Source of the DNA: Eubacteriaceae bacterium
GTDB taxonomy: Bacteria > Bacillota > Clostridia > Eubacteriales > Anaerofustaceae
Length of the DNA: 61,143 nucleotides
Reading direction: 5' to 3'
NCBI GenBank assembly: GCA_009782875.1
Contig: WRIE01000010.1
Location: forward strand, 1 to 61,143
Below are positions 45,564-55,729 of this stretch, piece by piece. Within the stretch, counting starts at the first letter, position 1. Every line of letters starts with the position of its first letter. The translations under genes were made by a program, and so were the position numbers. Below the pieces are notes generated by a model. It was not told the DNA's origin. It saw only the letters and a list, made by a program, of their open reading frames with translations, and made no database searches.

Positions 45564-48299
45564 TTACAGCGAGTACATATCGTCTTCGAACTCGTCTTCG
45601 TCAATCAAGATATCGTGGAGCAATTTTTGCTTGTCTTCCCTCCGGGACTTCATCGCAATCAGTATTGTGACGAAGTTGATCAGCACCATTACAGGCGTCC
45701 ACACATCTGTGAGGGCCATAGGCAGCTTAACATCCTCAGTCGTAAAGAATATTGCCATTCCCAATAGCGCAGGGAAAATGCTTGAAATCCTTGTAAGCGC
45801 TTTATGCTTGATATCACGCCTGCTGAAAAACCCGACTAGAAGGGTGCTGGACAATAACACACTTGACAGCGCCAACACGAGGTTTGCTAATGCCCACTTA
45901 GTCCTTAGCACCACAGTAGGCCTTTCAAATGATGTAGTCCCGTTCACTGAGACATCCTCGCCCGGCATAAAAGCCGGAAGCAGGTCCCACCCATCAAATT
46001 TTTTGTCTTTGATCATTGGAGAATCCACAGGCACGATCGACTCTCCAGGCATATATTTTTGGGAGGCGAACAGTTCACCATCCAAGTAGTAGTACAAAGT
46101 GACTACTTCCTTAGTAAACACCGCATCTACTGAAAGGTCGTTATCTGGCATTATGTCCGGCAGCCCTGACCACCCGATAAATTCGCTCCCGCCAATCTCA
46201 GGGTCAAGCATCGGCACAATCACATCGCCGCCCTTGTAGAATTCGACTGCGTGCAGAGCTGACCCAACCCAATATGTGATTTGGTAAGCGCCCTCAAAGT
46301 ATTCGTCCCTTCCCGGCGTTTCCTCATCCTGAGTCTCCTTATCAGGGTGTTCGCTTGATTGGGGCGGGTAAACTGGAGCGGCAGCTTCTATCTTCGTGAA
46401 CTTGCCTGTGAAAAGCACTTCTTCGACATTGTCGGGCATAATGAATGCCCCGCCTTTATCCACAGCTGCCTCTTTGCTTGCCCAACCGGAAAACTTGTAT
46501 CCCGACACACTCGGATTTGTAGCCACCTCATAGGACTTGCCTGCCTGCGCGCCTTTAGAAGCAGGCAGACTTGGAGCTTTTGAGGGGACTTCACCGGTGT
46601 ATTCATACCTTATAACCGGCAATATGGTAAATGTTGACCTTTCTACAATTATTGATTCATAATTGCTGTTGGCGCCGCCTTTAGAAGGCGCGAATCCTGT
46701 AATGGCATATGTGCCCACAGACTCTCCGCTTTCTCTGGCGAAATGCGCTATGATATTCTCTGCATCCTCTCCCAGGGCGCCATTGACGGTTGCCGTCAAG
46801 CTAGGGTCGCGGTCTCCATATAGTTTAAAGACAGGATCGGGAGTGACATACACTAGCACAGGGGTTTTTGCAATCTCCACATCCACTACAGTGCTTATAT
46901 CATAGTTGCGGGCTATGTCAATGCCTTTGCTATCATATATAGCTATGTCAAAAACAGCCGAGCGGGAACTGTACGATCCCGCATCCTTGATTCTGAGGCT
47001 AGCCCAGGCATCGGCACTGTGGCCTTCGACCAACTCTTCTTCCAAAGACCCTTCAATGTTGAATACTTGGAATCCACCACTATATACTTTGGTTTCTTTT
47101 CCAAAAGAGATAGTTATGGGGCGCGCTAACACAGTTAACTCCCCATGGGCTATATCAATGTCAAACATCTCCGTTGAATCAATGCCGTCAACAAATACCT
47201 TCGGGCTTCCAACATCCCGGGTAGATATTGTCCCCACATCAACCAGCGCCAACTCGTAATCCCACACAAGCTCTATTACTTCAATATCCAGCTCGATTTT
47301 TATCTCAAAGCCTGAAAGAGTGTGCTTGGATCCATCATATGCAACAGTCTTGCTCGGGGCTTGGACGCTCAAAGCGATCTTTTCCACTTTAGCGGGGTCT
47401 TGCGCCTCATAGCCTCTGCGTATATTTTTTCGGCGCCGCTCGTTTTCATCGCGCCTGCCAGTTTCACGATCTTGCGCAGCGCCTTTCTCGCCTCTATTAA
47501 TGATGCCAGATTCTGAATTGACTGTTATCCTGTAATTAGGGCTAACATCAGAGCCCGCGCCATCAAGCATATACGGGCCGCCCGCATCGAAACTGAGATC
47601 TCTACAATCCCCGTAGCTGTCAAACCAAGCCACATAGCGGCCTTGCAATACATGGCCATCCACCAAATCGCCTGATACTACTACAGCCTTGAGATAGGCG
47701 ACACTGCTGCTTGCCCCGTCCCATCCTATTTCGGCATTTTCTGGAGCAATGGACAAATTCCTGGGGGTGACAACAAGCCTTTGGCGCTTGACTACCGGAT
47801 CCTCCCCTTCACATATGGCCATAACATAAAGCTCCAGCTCCCCGGCGTTCGTAATTGACGGCTGGTCGGTGGAAAACAATGCGCCATCCAGAGAAAATGC
47901 CAAAGAGCAGCCATTGGGCAACCAGATGCCATCCATGGGCAGAAGCGGAGAGCCATCGTACACTTTGCGCAAGTCTACGACTTGCAAACCAGCATTGCTA
48001 TACCCATTGCCTTCATCTTCATAGCCATCACTATAGTCATAGCCATCATCATATTCATCGCCATAATCAACAACATATGCATATGAGCTGTCTTCAAATA
48101 TGAATTGGTCAATGGCTTCTTGGATCATTTCTTGTGTTGTGGCTTCCTCTTCCCCTAAAAAGACTTGGGCTTGATAAATACCATCATCATTTGACAAATC
48201 CAGGTCATACTCTGATGTTGTAGCAAAAAGTAATGGAAAGCCCCTTGCCAAGAAAAAAACCAGAACCAGAACCAGTGTGGTCTTGATTAGCCTGTTCAT
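45564..48299 (-). CDS. Large surface protein with MBG-like and InlB-type modules, three C-terminal membrane helices
   Basis: The protein of 911 residues has a signal peptide (core TTLVLVLVFFLARG) and a Tyr/Asp/Gly-rich acidic stretch (about residues 78-100, YGDEYDDGYDYSDGYEDEG). A series of immunoglobulin-like beta modules follows, recalling MBG domains (KVYDGSPLLP, KTVAYDGSKHTLSGF, KVYSGGFQVFNIEGS, LYGDRDPSLTATVNGALGED). Then come three InlB-type modules (GYKFSGWAS, EFIGWSGLPDIMPDNDLSVDA, KKFDGWDLLPAFMPGEDVSV). About residues 815-900 hold three membrane helices, ending in an acidic cytoplasmic tail. It is therefore anchored by membrane helices, not by sortase. It probably serves cell-surface binding. 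The start is ATG at 48299 with GGAG six bases upstream. Confidence 0.85.
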   Translation of the reverse strand: MNRLIKTTLVLVLVFFLARGFPLLFATTSEYDLDLSNDDGIYQAQVFLGEEEATTQEMIQEAIDQFIFEDSSYAYVVDYGDEYDDGYDYSDGYEDEGNGYSNAGLQVVDLRKVYDGSPLLPMDGIWLPNGCSLAFSLDGALFSTDQPSITNAGELELYVMAICEGEDPVVKRQRLVVTPRNLSIAPENAEIGWDGASSSVAYLKAVVVSGDLVDGHVLQGRYVAWFDSYGDCRDLSFDAGGPYMLDGAGSDVSPNYRITVNSESGIINRGEKGAAQDRETGRRDENERRRKNIRRGYEAQDPAKVEKIALSVQAPSKTVAYDGSKHTLSGFEIKIELDIEVIELVWDYELALVDVGTISTRDVGSPKVFVDGIDSTEMFDIDIAHGELTVLARPITISFGKETKVYSGGFQVFNIEGSLEEELVEGHSADAWASLRIKDAGSYSSRSAVFDIAIYDSKGIDIARNYDISTVVDVEIAKTPVLVYVTPDPVFKLYGDRDPSLTATVNGALGEDAENIIAHFARESGESVGTYAITGFAPSKGGANSNYESIIVERSTFTILPVIRYEYTGEVPSKAPSLPASKGAQAGKSYEVATNPSVSGYKFSGWASKEAAVDKGGAFIMPDNVEEVLFTGKFTKIEAAAPVYPPQSSEHPDKETQDEETPGRDEYFEGAYQITYWVGSALHAVEFYKGGDVIVPMLDPEIGGSEFIGWSGLPDIMPDNDLSVDAVFTKEVVTLYYYLDGELFASQKYMPGESIVPVDSPMIKDKKFDGWDLLPAFMPGEDVSVNGTTSFERPTVVLRTKWALANLVLALSSVLLSSTLLVGFFSRRDIKHKALTRISSIFPALLGMAIFFTTEDVKLPMALTDVWTPVMVLINFVTILIAMKSRREDKQKLLHDILIDEDEFEDDMYSL

Positions 48300-49821
48300 A
48301 AAGAACTCCAGAAATCATTAAATTATAATGTGTCTATTGCGCATAAAAAATAACTGGTCTAGAACATTTTGTTATACGCAAAAACTAGCTGTTTTGCCCT
48401 TGTTGCTTAATGCCGAGAACCCAGCTGGCAGAAAGGTCACATAGTTATTAATATTATATAGCTGTTTTATCTATATTTCAATGACATTGAAACTTTTTAT
48501 ATAAATAATTTCTGCTATAGCCTATAACACAGTTATACTTATGCGCTAAATTCACTATTACTGAATTTTTAATTTATATTGCAATTCGCATTATTACCGA
48601 ACTGTAAACGCTTATACAAAGCAATTATTTAATCATTGCCCTGAAAAGTCAGTTGTAAGCGTTTATTTGAAATTTGCACTTTCAAAAGTGTGTGAAGAAT
48701 TTAATCGAATGTCCATTCTAGCCATGCAAAGACAACCACTGACTCATTATCAATACAATATTATTGTAATTATATACATATTAACAACTATGTTGAGGTT
48801 TGCTTTTTTATCATTAAGGTGAAATCTTTTAAAGAATCATTATTTCCTGCCAGTAGAAATATTGTATTTCCACATTAGAAGACAGTTAAAAATATAAACC
48901 AAAATGAACAGAGGGCTTGCACTCCATGCTGCTGGCAAAGAAAAAATAAAAAGATGATAATGAAAGCCTGAAAAATGGGCTAGACACCTCAAAAGAGCAA
49001 GCCAAAAAATCGTTGCCTGGCAAAAGCAAGCTGTAAACCTCGTTGGATCTCCACATTAATTCACACTCGACAAAAAACCGCGCTTGGACCTTTGAGTATT
49101 GCAACACCAAAAACATTCACTTCTTTGAATTGGCACTACTGTTCTAAATACACCTGGTTTCAGACAAGCCATATCGATAGATAGCTCCTTTTTCGGCAAC
49201 GGCATAGTCGGCTTTAAAAAAAAATGGCCTTCTATTCGCCAGCCAAGGGAAATCCCATGCCCTTCCAGCTCTACAATTTCGCCATAAACCAGATAACCCA
49301 TTCTTATTTTCCCGCGCAGATTGTGAAGCGTTTTCATGAGCAGCCAACTCAGAATCGCTTCTCTCCCAAAGGGGCAAACCGGACACTCGAATTCATAAGC
49401 GCTTCAAGCTCCCCGTTGCCATCCCGATAAAGGGCATCCCCCGTAGAACACCAATGACAGCGATTCTTCTATCGGCCCATACCCACACAATTTACACAGA
49501 GCCACAGAGGAGAAACAATAATCAAACATCAAAAAAAAACGGAGAACTGCAAATTTCATAGGACACATATTTGCAATTGATAGCACATAGCTCCAACTCT
49601 TATCGCAAGCTGGCTAGAGCCCAAATCCATAAGCGGAATCCCCCAAACCTGGTTAAGGCTCATTGAAAGCCAAGGCATAAGCAGATTTGATAGATTTTAG
49701 TTTCTTTCAGGTTGGCAATTACAAAAAAAAGCCCTCCGAAGAGGGTTGGATCCGGCTGCATGTATATGGCGAAATCAGCTTCGTGGATACGTTCCATAAG
49801 CCGGTGTGGTTAGAATAATGC
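48300..49821. other. Long AT-rich region with a possible gene relic
   Basis: No intact gene. 48300-48880 is very AT-rich and should hold the surface-protein promoter. On the minus strand between about 49480 and 48990, three different frames in succession read like one protein (GDALYRDGNGELEALMNS; then MKTLHNLRGKIRMGYLVYGE and VELEGHGISLGWRIEGHFF; then AEKGAIYRYGLSE). This suggests a frameshifted relic of an unrecognised gene. 49720-49760 has a small GCCCTCCGAAGAGGG hairpin. Confidence 0.35.
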
Positions 49822-50595
49822 CTATGGGACAATGAAGCCTCCGCCTTCCACATTCAATGTCTGCCCGGTCATATACCGAGAGTCGTCAGACGCAAGGAAC
49901 AGAATCGCAGGGGCTATGTCCTCATATGCGTCGCCAACACGTTTCAATGCGGCGATTGACGCCATCATATCAAATATTGGTTGTGCTATTTCCGGGCTTT
50001 CCTGGTGCATAATCTGTAGCGAGTCGGTAATAGCCGATGGATTGAGCACGTTGACACGAATTCCGTCCCGCCCCCACTCATTGGCAGCCACTCGCGATAG
50101 TCCGCGAAGAGCTTCTTTCGTAGAAGCATAGCAAGCAAAACCTTCCAAGCCCATTGTGCCGGCTGTGGAGCAAATATTCACTATGCTGCCTCCACCGATC
50201 TCCTTCATGTGGGGATAGCATAACCGCATCAGGTTCCATGGGGCAATGTAATTTGTTTCAATCGACTGGCGCAGATCCTCTGTCGTATAGTCTATTAGCG
50301 GGTGGGGAGTGTCGCCTTTGACAGCATTGTTAACCAGCACATCGATTTTCCCGTATCGCTCAATTGTGCCATCTACCATTTTCACCAAATCGTCGTAATT
50401 GTTCAGATCGCACGGATACGCAAACACTTCTGCCCCTTCATCCGCGCACAACTTTGCTGTCTCATCCAACAATTCCTTGCGCCGGGCACAAATAGTCAGC
50501 CGGGCTCCTTCCTGGGCGAAGCGTATTGCTGTCTGCTTCCCGATACCAGAGCTCGCTCCTGTCAATAAAACTGCCTTTCCTTCTAATCTGCCCAT
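49822..50595 (-). CDS. SDR family NAD(P)-dependent oxidoreductase
   Basis: The classical short-chain dehydrogenase of 257 residues has the cofactor motif TGASSGIG (13-20), NNA near 89, the catalytic serine in NICSTAG and the YASTK motif (Tyr and Lys of the active site). The C-terminal MTGQTLNVEGGG segment is typical. ARRK after the second strand suggests NADP preference. Substrate unknown. The start is ATG at 50595 with GGAGG. A degraded copy lies at 52413-52840. Confidence 0.92.
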   Translation of the reverse strand: MGRLEGKAVLLTGASSGIGKQTAIRFAQEGARLTICARRKELLDETAKLCADEGAEVFAYPCDLNNYDDLVKMVDGTIERYGKIDVLVNNAVKGDTPHPLIDYTTEDLRQSIETNYIAPWNLMRLCYPHMKEIGGGSIVNICSTAGTMGLEGFACYASTKEALRGLSRVAANEWGRDGIRVNVLNPSAITDSLQIMHQESPEIAQPIFDMMASIAALKRVGDAYEDIAPAILFLASDDSRYMTGQTLNVEGGGFIVP

Positions 50596-50875
50596 AATAC
50601 ACCTCCAATGAAAAATGTTTGCACATGTAGATTATAATTGAATATTACTACACATTTCTCATATTTGTCAAGGCATTCGTCATTATAAGTATTGCATACC
50701 GCCTGCCTATGCCATATTCTATGCTTCTACCCTGTAACTACTCAAATTTCGACTGTCTTCTAATCCACATTGTCTTGCAATGTTATAATATTACCAAATC
50801 AAAAAACAGCGCTGTCGACAAGGCAGGCAAAACCAGGGCAAATGCCCTGCACGCGTTATTAACAGGAGGTTAAGA

Positions 50876-51640
50876 TTGAAAACCATAGCGGCGCAATCAC
50901 CCCGCATACATCGTGCATTTTTTATTGTGATAGCAGTATTCATAGCTGTTTTTTTTGCTTAGATGGGGATATGAGGTATTTTTTACTGGAAACGATATAC
51001 CTTTTATTATTCATCCGGATTTGGAATAAGCAGTTTTGATGGGGAAACAAGCAGAAAGCAATCATCAAATATCACTTCAGACAAGATCAGCCAGAAGGAT
51101 GTGTAAGGCAATGCTTTTACCATAGACCAAAAATATGAAAAAACAGCAGAGAAGCTTGCGTCAACTACGAATCGCTTTGAAGAGGACAATGAGAATCTAC
51201 GCGAAATTATCAATAGCTATGAAGCCATGGTGCAAACGGAAAACCTGCGCAGCCTTGCTGGAGAGCAAATATTGAATATTGCGATCGGAGCGGTTCCCCA
51301 ACATTTCGATGAAATGGTGGCAAACTAAAAAACTCGGCAATCCTCAGCATTTTCAATCTTCCAAGTAGACAAAACTACTGAATACAATGGATTGTTAGCC
51401 CAGCAGGAGGCGCTTCGCAAAACACTGGATTCATATTCAGCTTTGAAAGATTTAGGCGGAAACATACAAGACCTTCTCCTCCAACATATGGCAAAGCAAG
51501 CGCAGGCGCTTATTGCTTCCCACCGATGAGAGCGTATGCAGTTCTGGCAACTTCTATCCAGTTATTGGTTATGACCAATGACAGGGCAAGGTTTTGGGCT
51601 CATAATACCCAAAAAAATAATCCGTCGATTCTTGGCGAGA
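50876..51640 (+). pseudogene. Membrane-anchored coiled-coil protein, frameshifted (DUF4349-like)
   Basis: AGGAGG (50864-50869) precedes TTG at 50876, from which a signal anchor reads (FFIVIAVFIAVFFA) and then stops. Further pieces continue in shifted frames: RWGYEVFFTGNDI, TIDQKYEKTAEKLASTTNRF, EAMVQTENLRSLAGEQILN, VDKTTEYNGLLAQQEALRKTL and LLLQHMAKQAQALIASHR. The order resembles DUF4349-type envelope proteins (anchor, beta-alpha domain, coiled coil), but that match is from memory. Multiple stops and shifts make it non-functional. The ribosome site and anchor are still intact, so decay is recent. Confidence 0.65.
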
Positions 51641-51750
51641 TGGTTAATAGCCAGCGATGAAGCAGTGAGCACGCAAAAACCATCAGGGCAATATACCTGA
51701 GGCTGAATACTTTTCGTGTAAATGTCAATAATCTCAAATAAAGAAAAAAG

Positions 51751-52245
51751 ATGGAGATTAAAATGAAGGCATCAAGGAACATTCCCACTGAAAAAGAGAT
51801 GGAGCAGGACTTTCAAAGCGCCACAGATGTCCAATTGGAGCTAAAAAATCTGTTTGCAAGCACAATAGAGCAAATGCTTGAAGCCGAAATGGACGAGTAC
51901 CTTGGCTACGCCAAAAACAGCATAGAAGGCAACAATAGCGGAAACAGCCGCAACGGCTACAACTATAAAACCATCATCAGCAGCTATGGCGAATGCAGGA
52001 TAGCAGTCCCCCGCGACCGCAATGGCGAGTTTAAGCCGCGGGTAGTTAAAAAGCGGCAAACGCTCACTGATGGTATAGAACAAAAAATCATTGCGATGTA
52101 TGCGAAAGGAATGTGGCGCAGGGATATCGAGGACAGCCTCCACGAAATCTACGGCGCCAAGATCCCGAATAGCCTGGTATCCAAGATAGAGAAGCGTTTG
52201 CTTTCCCACAGGCTACTCTTCCGTGTGCCGGAAAAAAACATTTAG
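51751..52245 (+). pseudogene. IS256/Mutator-type transposase, N-terminal fragment
   Basis: About 160 residues match the first third of Mutator-family transposases (normally about 400): EAEMDEYLGYAK, GNSRNGY, VPRDRNGEFKPRVVKKRQ and GMWRRDIEDSLHEIYGA. Identity ends at SLVSKIEK, after which the frame runs into unrelated sequence. The catalytic DDE residues are all missing. It separates the intact SDR gene region from the degraded SDR copy. Confidence 0.88.
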
Positions 52246-52412
52246 CGCCGCTTGTGCAGAATTTCGAGTGTTGAAGCCAGTATTTGCGGAAGGCTTGTGC
52301 CGGGCAGCTTCCCAGCTTCGGGACTAAGGCTTTTATGCAACAATCCAGAAACAGGCGAAGTGAATATTTCATGAGTTGGCATTACGCGATAGCGAAAAGC
52401 TATTTGGAATAA

Positions 52413-52840
52413 TTAAGCTTCCACATTCAATGTTTGGCCAGGCATGTACTGAAGCGCAAGGAACAGAATTGTAAAGCAACGTCTTCATATTCGTCACCTA
52501 CCCGTTTTAGGGGCGGCGATATCAAATATTAGATGTGCTATTCCGGGCTTTCCTGGTGTTGAGCCTGTAGCAAGTCAGTAATTGCAGATGGATTGAGCAC
52601 ATTGACGCGAATTTGATCCCGCCCCCATTCGTTTGCAGCTACTCGCAACAGTCCATTGAAAGCTTCCTTCGTGGAAGCATAGCAAGCAACCAAACCTATC
52701 GTGCTAGCTGTAGAGCAATATCAACTATGCTGCCTCCACCAATCAAGTCTACTGTGGCATAGGCGGGAAGCGCCGCCTTTGACGGCATTGTTATACATCA
52801 ATTTTCCGGTTTCGCTCAATTGCGCTGTCAACCATTGTTG
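52413..52840 (-). pseudogene. Degraded copy of the SDR gene
   Basis: Long stretches match the 3' two thirds of the SDR gene at 49822-50595 at DNA level. Examples are the 3' end (GCTTCCACATTCAATGT), the part coding for LSRVAANEWGRDGIRVNVLNPSAI, and the part coding for GGGSIVNICSTAG. Many small deletions break the frame. It is a relic of a duplication or of a second gene copy. Confidence 0.85.
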
Positions 52841-53020
52841 TCATACCATTTATAGCGGGTGTTGCAGCGCCAAAAACTCTACCAACTAACCGGTTTGGGC
52901 CTTTTTGCTACAAATCGGCATAGTGGCTTTCTCAATTACCAAAAAGCAGCTTGAAGGTATTCATCAAGCTGAATATCGCCTCAATCGCGCCGCTTGTCGC
53001 AAACTAGAACCAAGTCATGA

Positions 53021-53642
53021 CCACCGCTTCAAGCGGTGGCTTGGATTAGCCCCTATAAGGGGTTTATTGCTGGTAGCCCCCAAAGGGGCGCTTGGTTCAC
53101 GAATCTTTTACTGGCTGCCCCTAAAAGGGCTGGAATACACTGTCTTCCTTGCGGCTGACTTCCTCTTGTTTCTTGATATAGCCTCTCATCATCTCTTCGT
53201 TCCTGCCAACCGTGTCTACATAGCGCCTTCGCGCCCAAAAATGCCTGTCTCCACCCTTCTTTACTCTGGGTAGCGGTCGAACTCCACCGGCATCGACTTG
53301 GCCCCGACAACTCCGATACTGCAAGCTTGGGCGGCATCCCCACGCAAAGATGCATATGGTCAATTGCCACTGCGCCCTCCAAGATTTCAACACCCCTCAT
53401 TCCTCAAAGTCTGCCCAGTATATCCTTCACATCTTTCCGCAACTGCCCAAACATCACTTTTCTACGGTATTTCGGTATGAACACAATGTGGTAGACACCA
53501 TTCCACTTTGTGTGTGATAAACTTAAGCTGCTCATTGTCTCCCTCTGTTTTCTGTGAACCAAGCATTCCCAGTTTACAAGAGGGAGACGTATTTTTCGAA
53601 GCATCGCTACTGCTTGCCCTATTCTCCCACGCATAGCGTGGG
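53021..53642 (-). mobile_element. IS200/IS605-type element, inactive
   Basis: The broken tyrosine transposase gene lies between subterminal hairpins. The 5' side has CCCACGC/GCGTGGG at 53626-53642. The 3' side has CCACCGCTT/AAGCGGTGG at 53021-53039. Ends with hairpins instead of inverted repeats are typical of this family. Between the 3' hairpin and the gene are three small GCCCC/GGGGC hairpins (about 53049-53062, 53076-53089, 53117-53130). Confidence 0.75.
53121..53535 (-). pseudogene. IS200-type (Y1, HUH) transposase pseudogene
   Basis: From ATG at 53535 the minus strand reads SHTKWNGVYHIVFIPKYRRK, the classic TnpA start. A stop follows ILGRL. The neighbouring frame gives MRGVEILEGAVAIDHMHLCVGMPPKL, with the HUH metal motif HMH, and a third frame gives GDRHFWARRRYVDTVGRNEEMMRGYIKKQEE, with the nucleophilic tyrosine. 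Two breaks mean it cannot make active enzyme. Confidence 0.88.
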
Positions 53643-54117
53643 GCTTATTCTTGAGTTAGCATGCCGGAGCATACCACATGATTCTCATTGGCTCGCAGCG
53701 TAATAACCATCCAGATTTTCGTCTTGCTCAAACTTATTGCGCTTCTGGCAAGTTTTTCGGCAGTATTCATTTAAAGTGCCATAGCTTGCTTTTTTCTCCC
53801 AAGTATTGTCATGCTACTAACCAATACCTGATATTAGTTTTGTGTTTTATTCAATTTTTTCGCAAAATCCTATAGGATCGCTTTAGTTGCCTGCAATTAG
53901 GCGTTGGCGTAGTGGAAAACCGGAAAACTCGCGTTGAGCAAGCAATAAAAAAGAGGACAATTGGGATTTGTGACGTATTTAATAGATAGTGCACATTGAA
54001 AGGCGCAAGGTTTCTGGCCAAAACATTGGCCTGCATGGATATGCGCTGCGGCAATAAAAAAAGCAGCGCTTTTTTGAAACATGCAAAAAATACTATATAT
54101 TATAAGGAGAAGAGCAT
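53643..54117. other. Intergenic region
   Basis: No gene supported. It ends with the ribosome site TAAGGAG (54103-54109) of the Rpn pseudogene. Confidence 0.45.
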
Positions 54118-55150
54118 ATGCCTGACGAGACACTGCAAAATGGCGTTGAAGAGGAGCTTGGCTCTTGGATAACGCCGACTCCGTTGTCCGACCCGGTGTT
54201 CACTGCGATATTCCAAAACGCCGCAGTCAGCGGCTTGGCGATGAAGAGCCTGCTCAACGCCGCCATGGATGACAGCGGCGACAAGGCTGTAGGGGAGGTC
54301 ATATCTGTCACCCCCCAATCCGTCCACTCGGAGACAGGGATGAGGGGTTTCAGGATTGATGTCGAGGAAAAACCGCCAGCGGCGAGACTGCGTTAATCGA
54401 GGTCCAGCTTAAGCCGTTTTATCCTATGGTTGAGAGGGCATTGCTGTACTCAGAGCAGTCATTGGCTAGCAATGCCCAACGGGCGAGGCGATTGAAAAAA
54501 CAATTTTAGGCATGCCGAGGGTAGTTGTTGTAAATATTATGGAGAGATCCGTGCGAAAAACCGGCGGGTTCCACCAAGTTGTGGAGATGCTGTACCGCGA
54601 GCCGCCTTATGAGAGGGCGACAGACAGGCTACAAATCCATAATTTGGAGCTGGACAAGTACAGGAAGGCGGTTGACGAGCCTGCCAGCCCGTTGCAATGC
54701 TGGCTGTCTGCGATTTGCAGGTCCCAGGATAGCCAGAAGCCTTTGAAGGAGGTTGTGGAGATGGATCCGAAACTAAACGAATATGCTTGCCATGACGAAG
54801 GTTTTGCCCAATTTATCGAGCGCCACGGCTTTGTGGCCGCCACGCCAGAGGTGCGCAAGGCATATAGGCGATGGCAATATGATGTGATGCTAGACAAGCT
54901 CCATGAGGAGCGAATGGCTCAAGAGCAAGAAAGGCAACTGGCTGAAGGAATAGCTGAAGCCAAGATTGAAGCCAGAGCCGAGGGCAAGGCTGAAGGCAGA
55001 GCCGAGGGCAAGGAGGAAATAATCAGGCTTCTAATAGCAAATGAGATACCAGATGTTTTCTTGGAAAAAATGGCTGCGGAAGCTGGTATCAGCAAGGAAA
55101 AGCTCAAAGAGTTAAAAAATGTGATTATGAAAGAAGACAATAGCAAATAA
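54118..55150 (+). pseudogene. Rpn / PD-(D/E)XK nuclease family protein, two frameshifts
   Basis: The gene codes for a recombination-promoting nuclease / PF12784 protein of about 340 residues in three frames. Frame one runs from ATG 54118 (good AAGGAG) through LSDPVFTAIFQNAAVSGLAMKSLLN to RIDVEEKPPA. Frame two holds SGETALIEVQLKPFYPMVERALLYSEQSLA, with the E-x-Q of the nuclease core. Frame three starts near GEAIEKTILGMPRVVVVNIM, continues through GGFHQVVEMLYREPPYERATD, and ends in an Ala-Glu-Gly-Lys/Arg coiled coil and the stop at 55150. The first shift is near 54380 and the second near 54480. The last 213 codons are still open with a possible internal start. Confidence 0.82.
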
Positions 55151-55729
55151 AGGATCCAATAAAAGGCGCCAGGCAATGTATAAATTAAACTGTACTCCAG
55201 AAAGTGGACACGTTAGTCACATGCTAAACCCCAAGTAGTGGACACATAAATGATGGCATATATAAACCCAGCATTGTGGACACAACTTGGCAGCAGTCCA
55301 GCGGGCGTGTCCAGAAACGGGGGTTTTTAATGGCAAAACCAGCCAACAAGTTAAACGAAAAGCAACAAGAGCAGTTGGAACCGTCCCCTCCATCCCCTCC
55401 AAGGGAGTCGTCCTAACCAAAGTCAGTCAGCTAGACCATACACTTAACGCCACACAAAATTTGTGCTTGACATGGGGTACACTTTAAATCCAGGCTGGAC
55501 ATCGCACATCTCGAAAAGTGATTAGCGAAGAGTTGGGAAAGGCGATAGTCATGGCTGCGGATCATTTGTGAACGGCTAGCCTGAAACTAAAGCAGCATTA
55601 TGGATCATTTTAATACTGCTGAACCCCTGAGTAGATGCCCCTGCCCATTCATAATGCGCCATCTAAAGATATGTAAAACAACTCAAGCGCTTTTTACAGC
55701 TTTAGCCCCCCATGTTCGCAATCCAGGGG
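55151..55729. other. Region with repeated GTGGACAC motif
   Basis: GTGGACAC occurs three times in direct orientation (55204-55211, 55238-55245, 55276-55283), and its complement core GTGTCC follows at 55307-55312. These are spaced 30-40 bases and next to transposase remnants. Such spacing suggests transposase-binding sites at the end of a lost insertion sequence. No gene is seen up to the IS256-type remnant. Confidence 0.4.
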
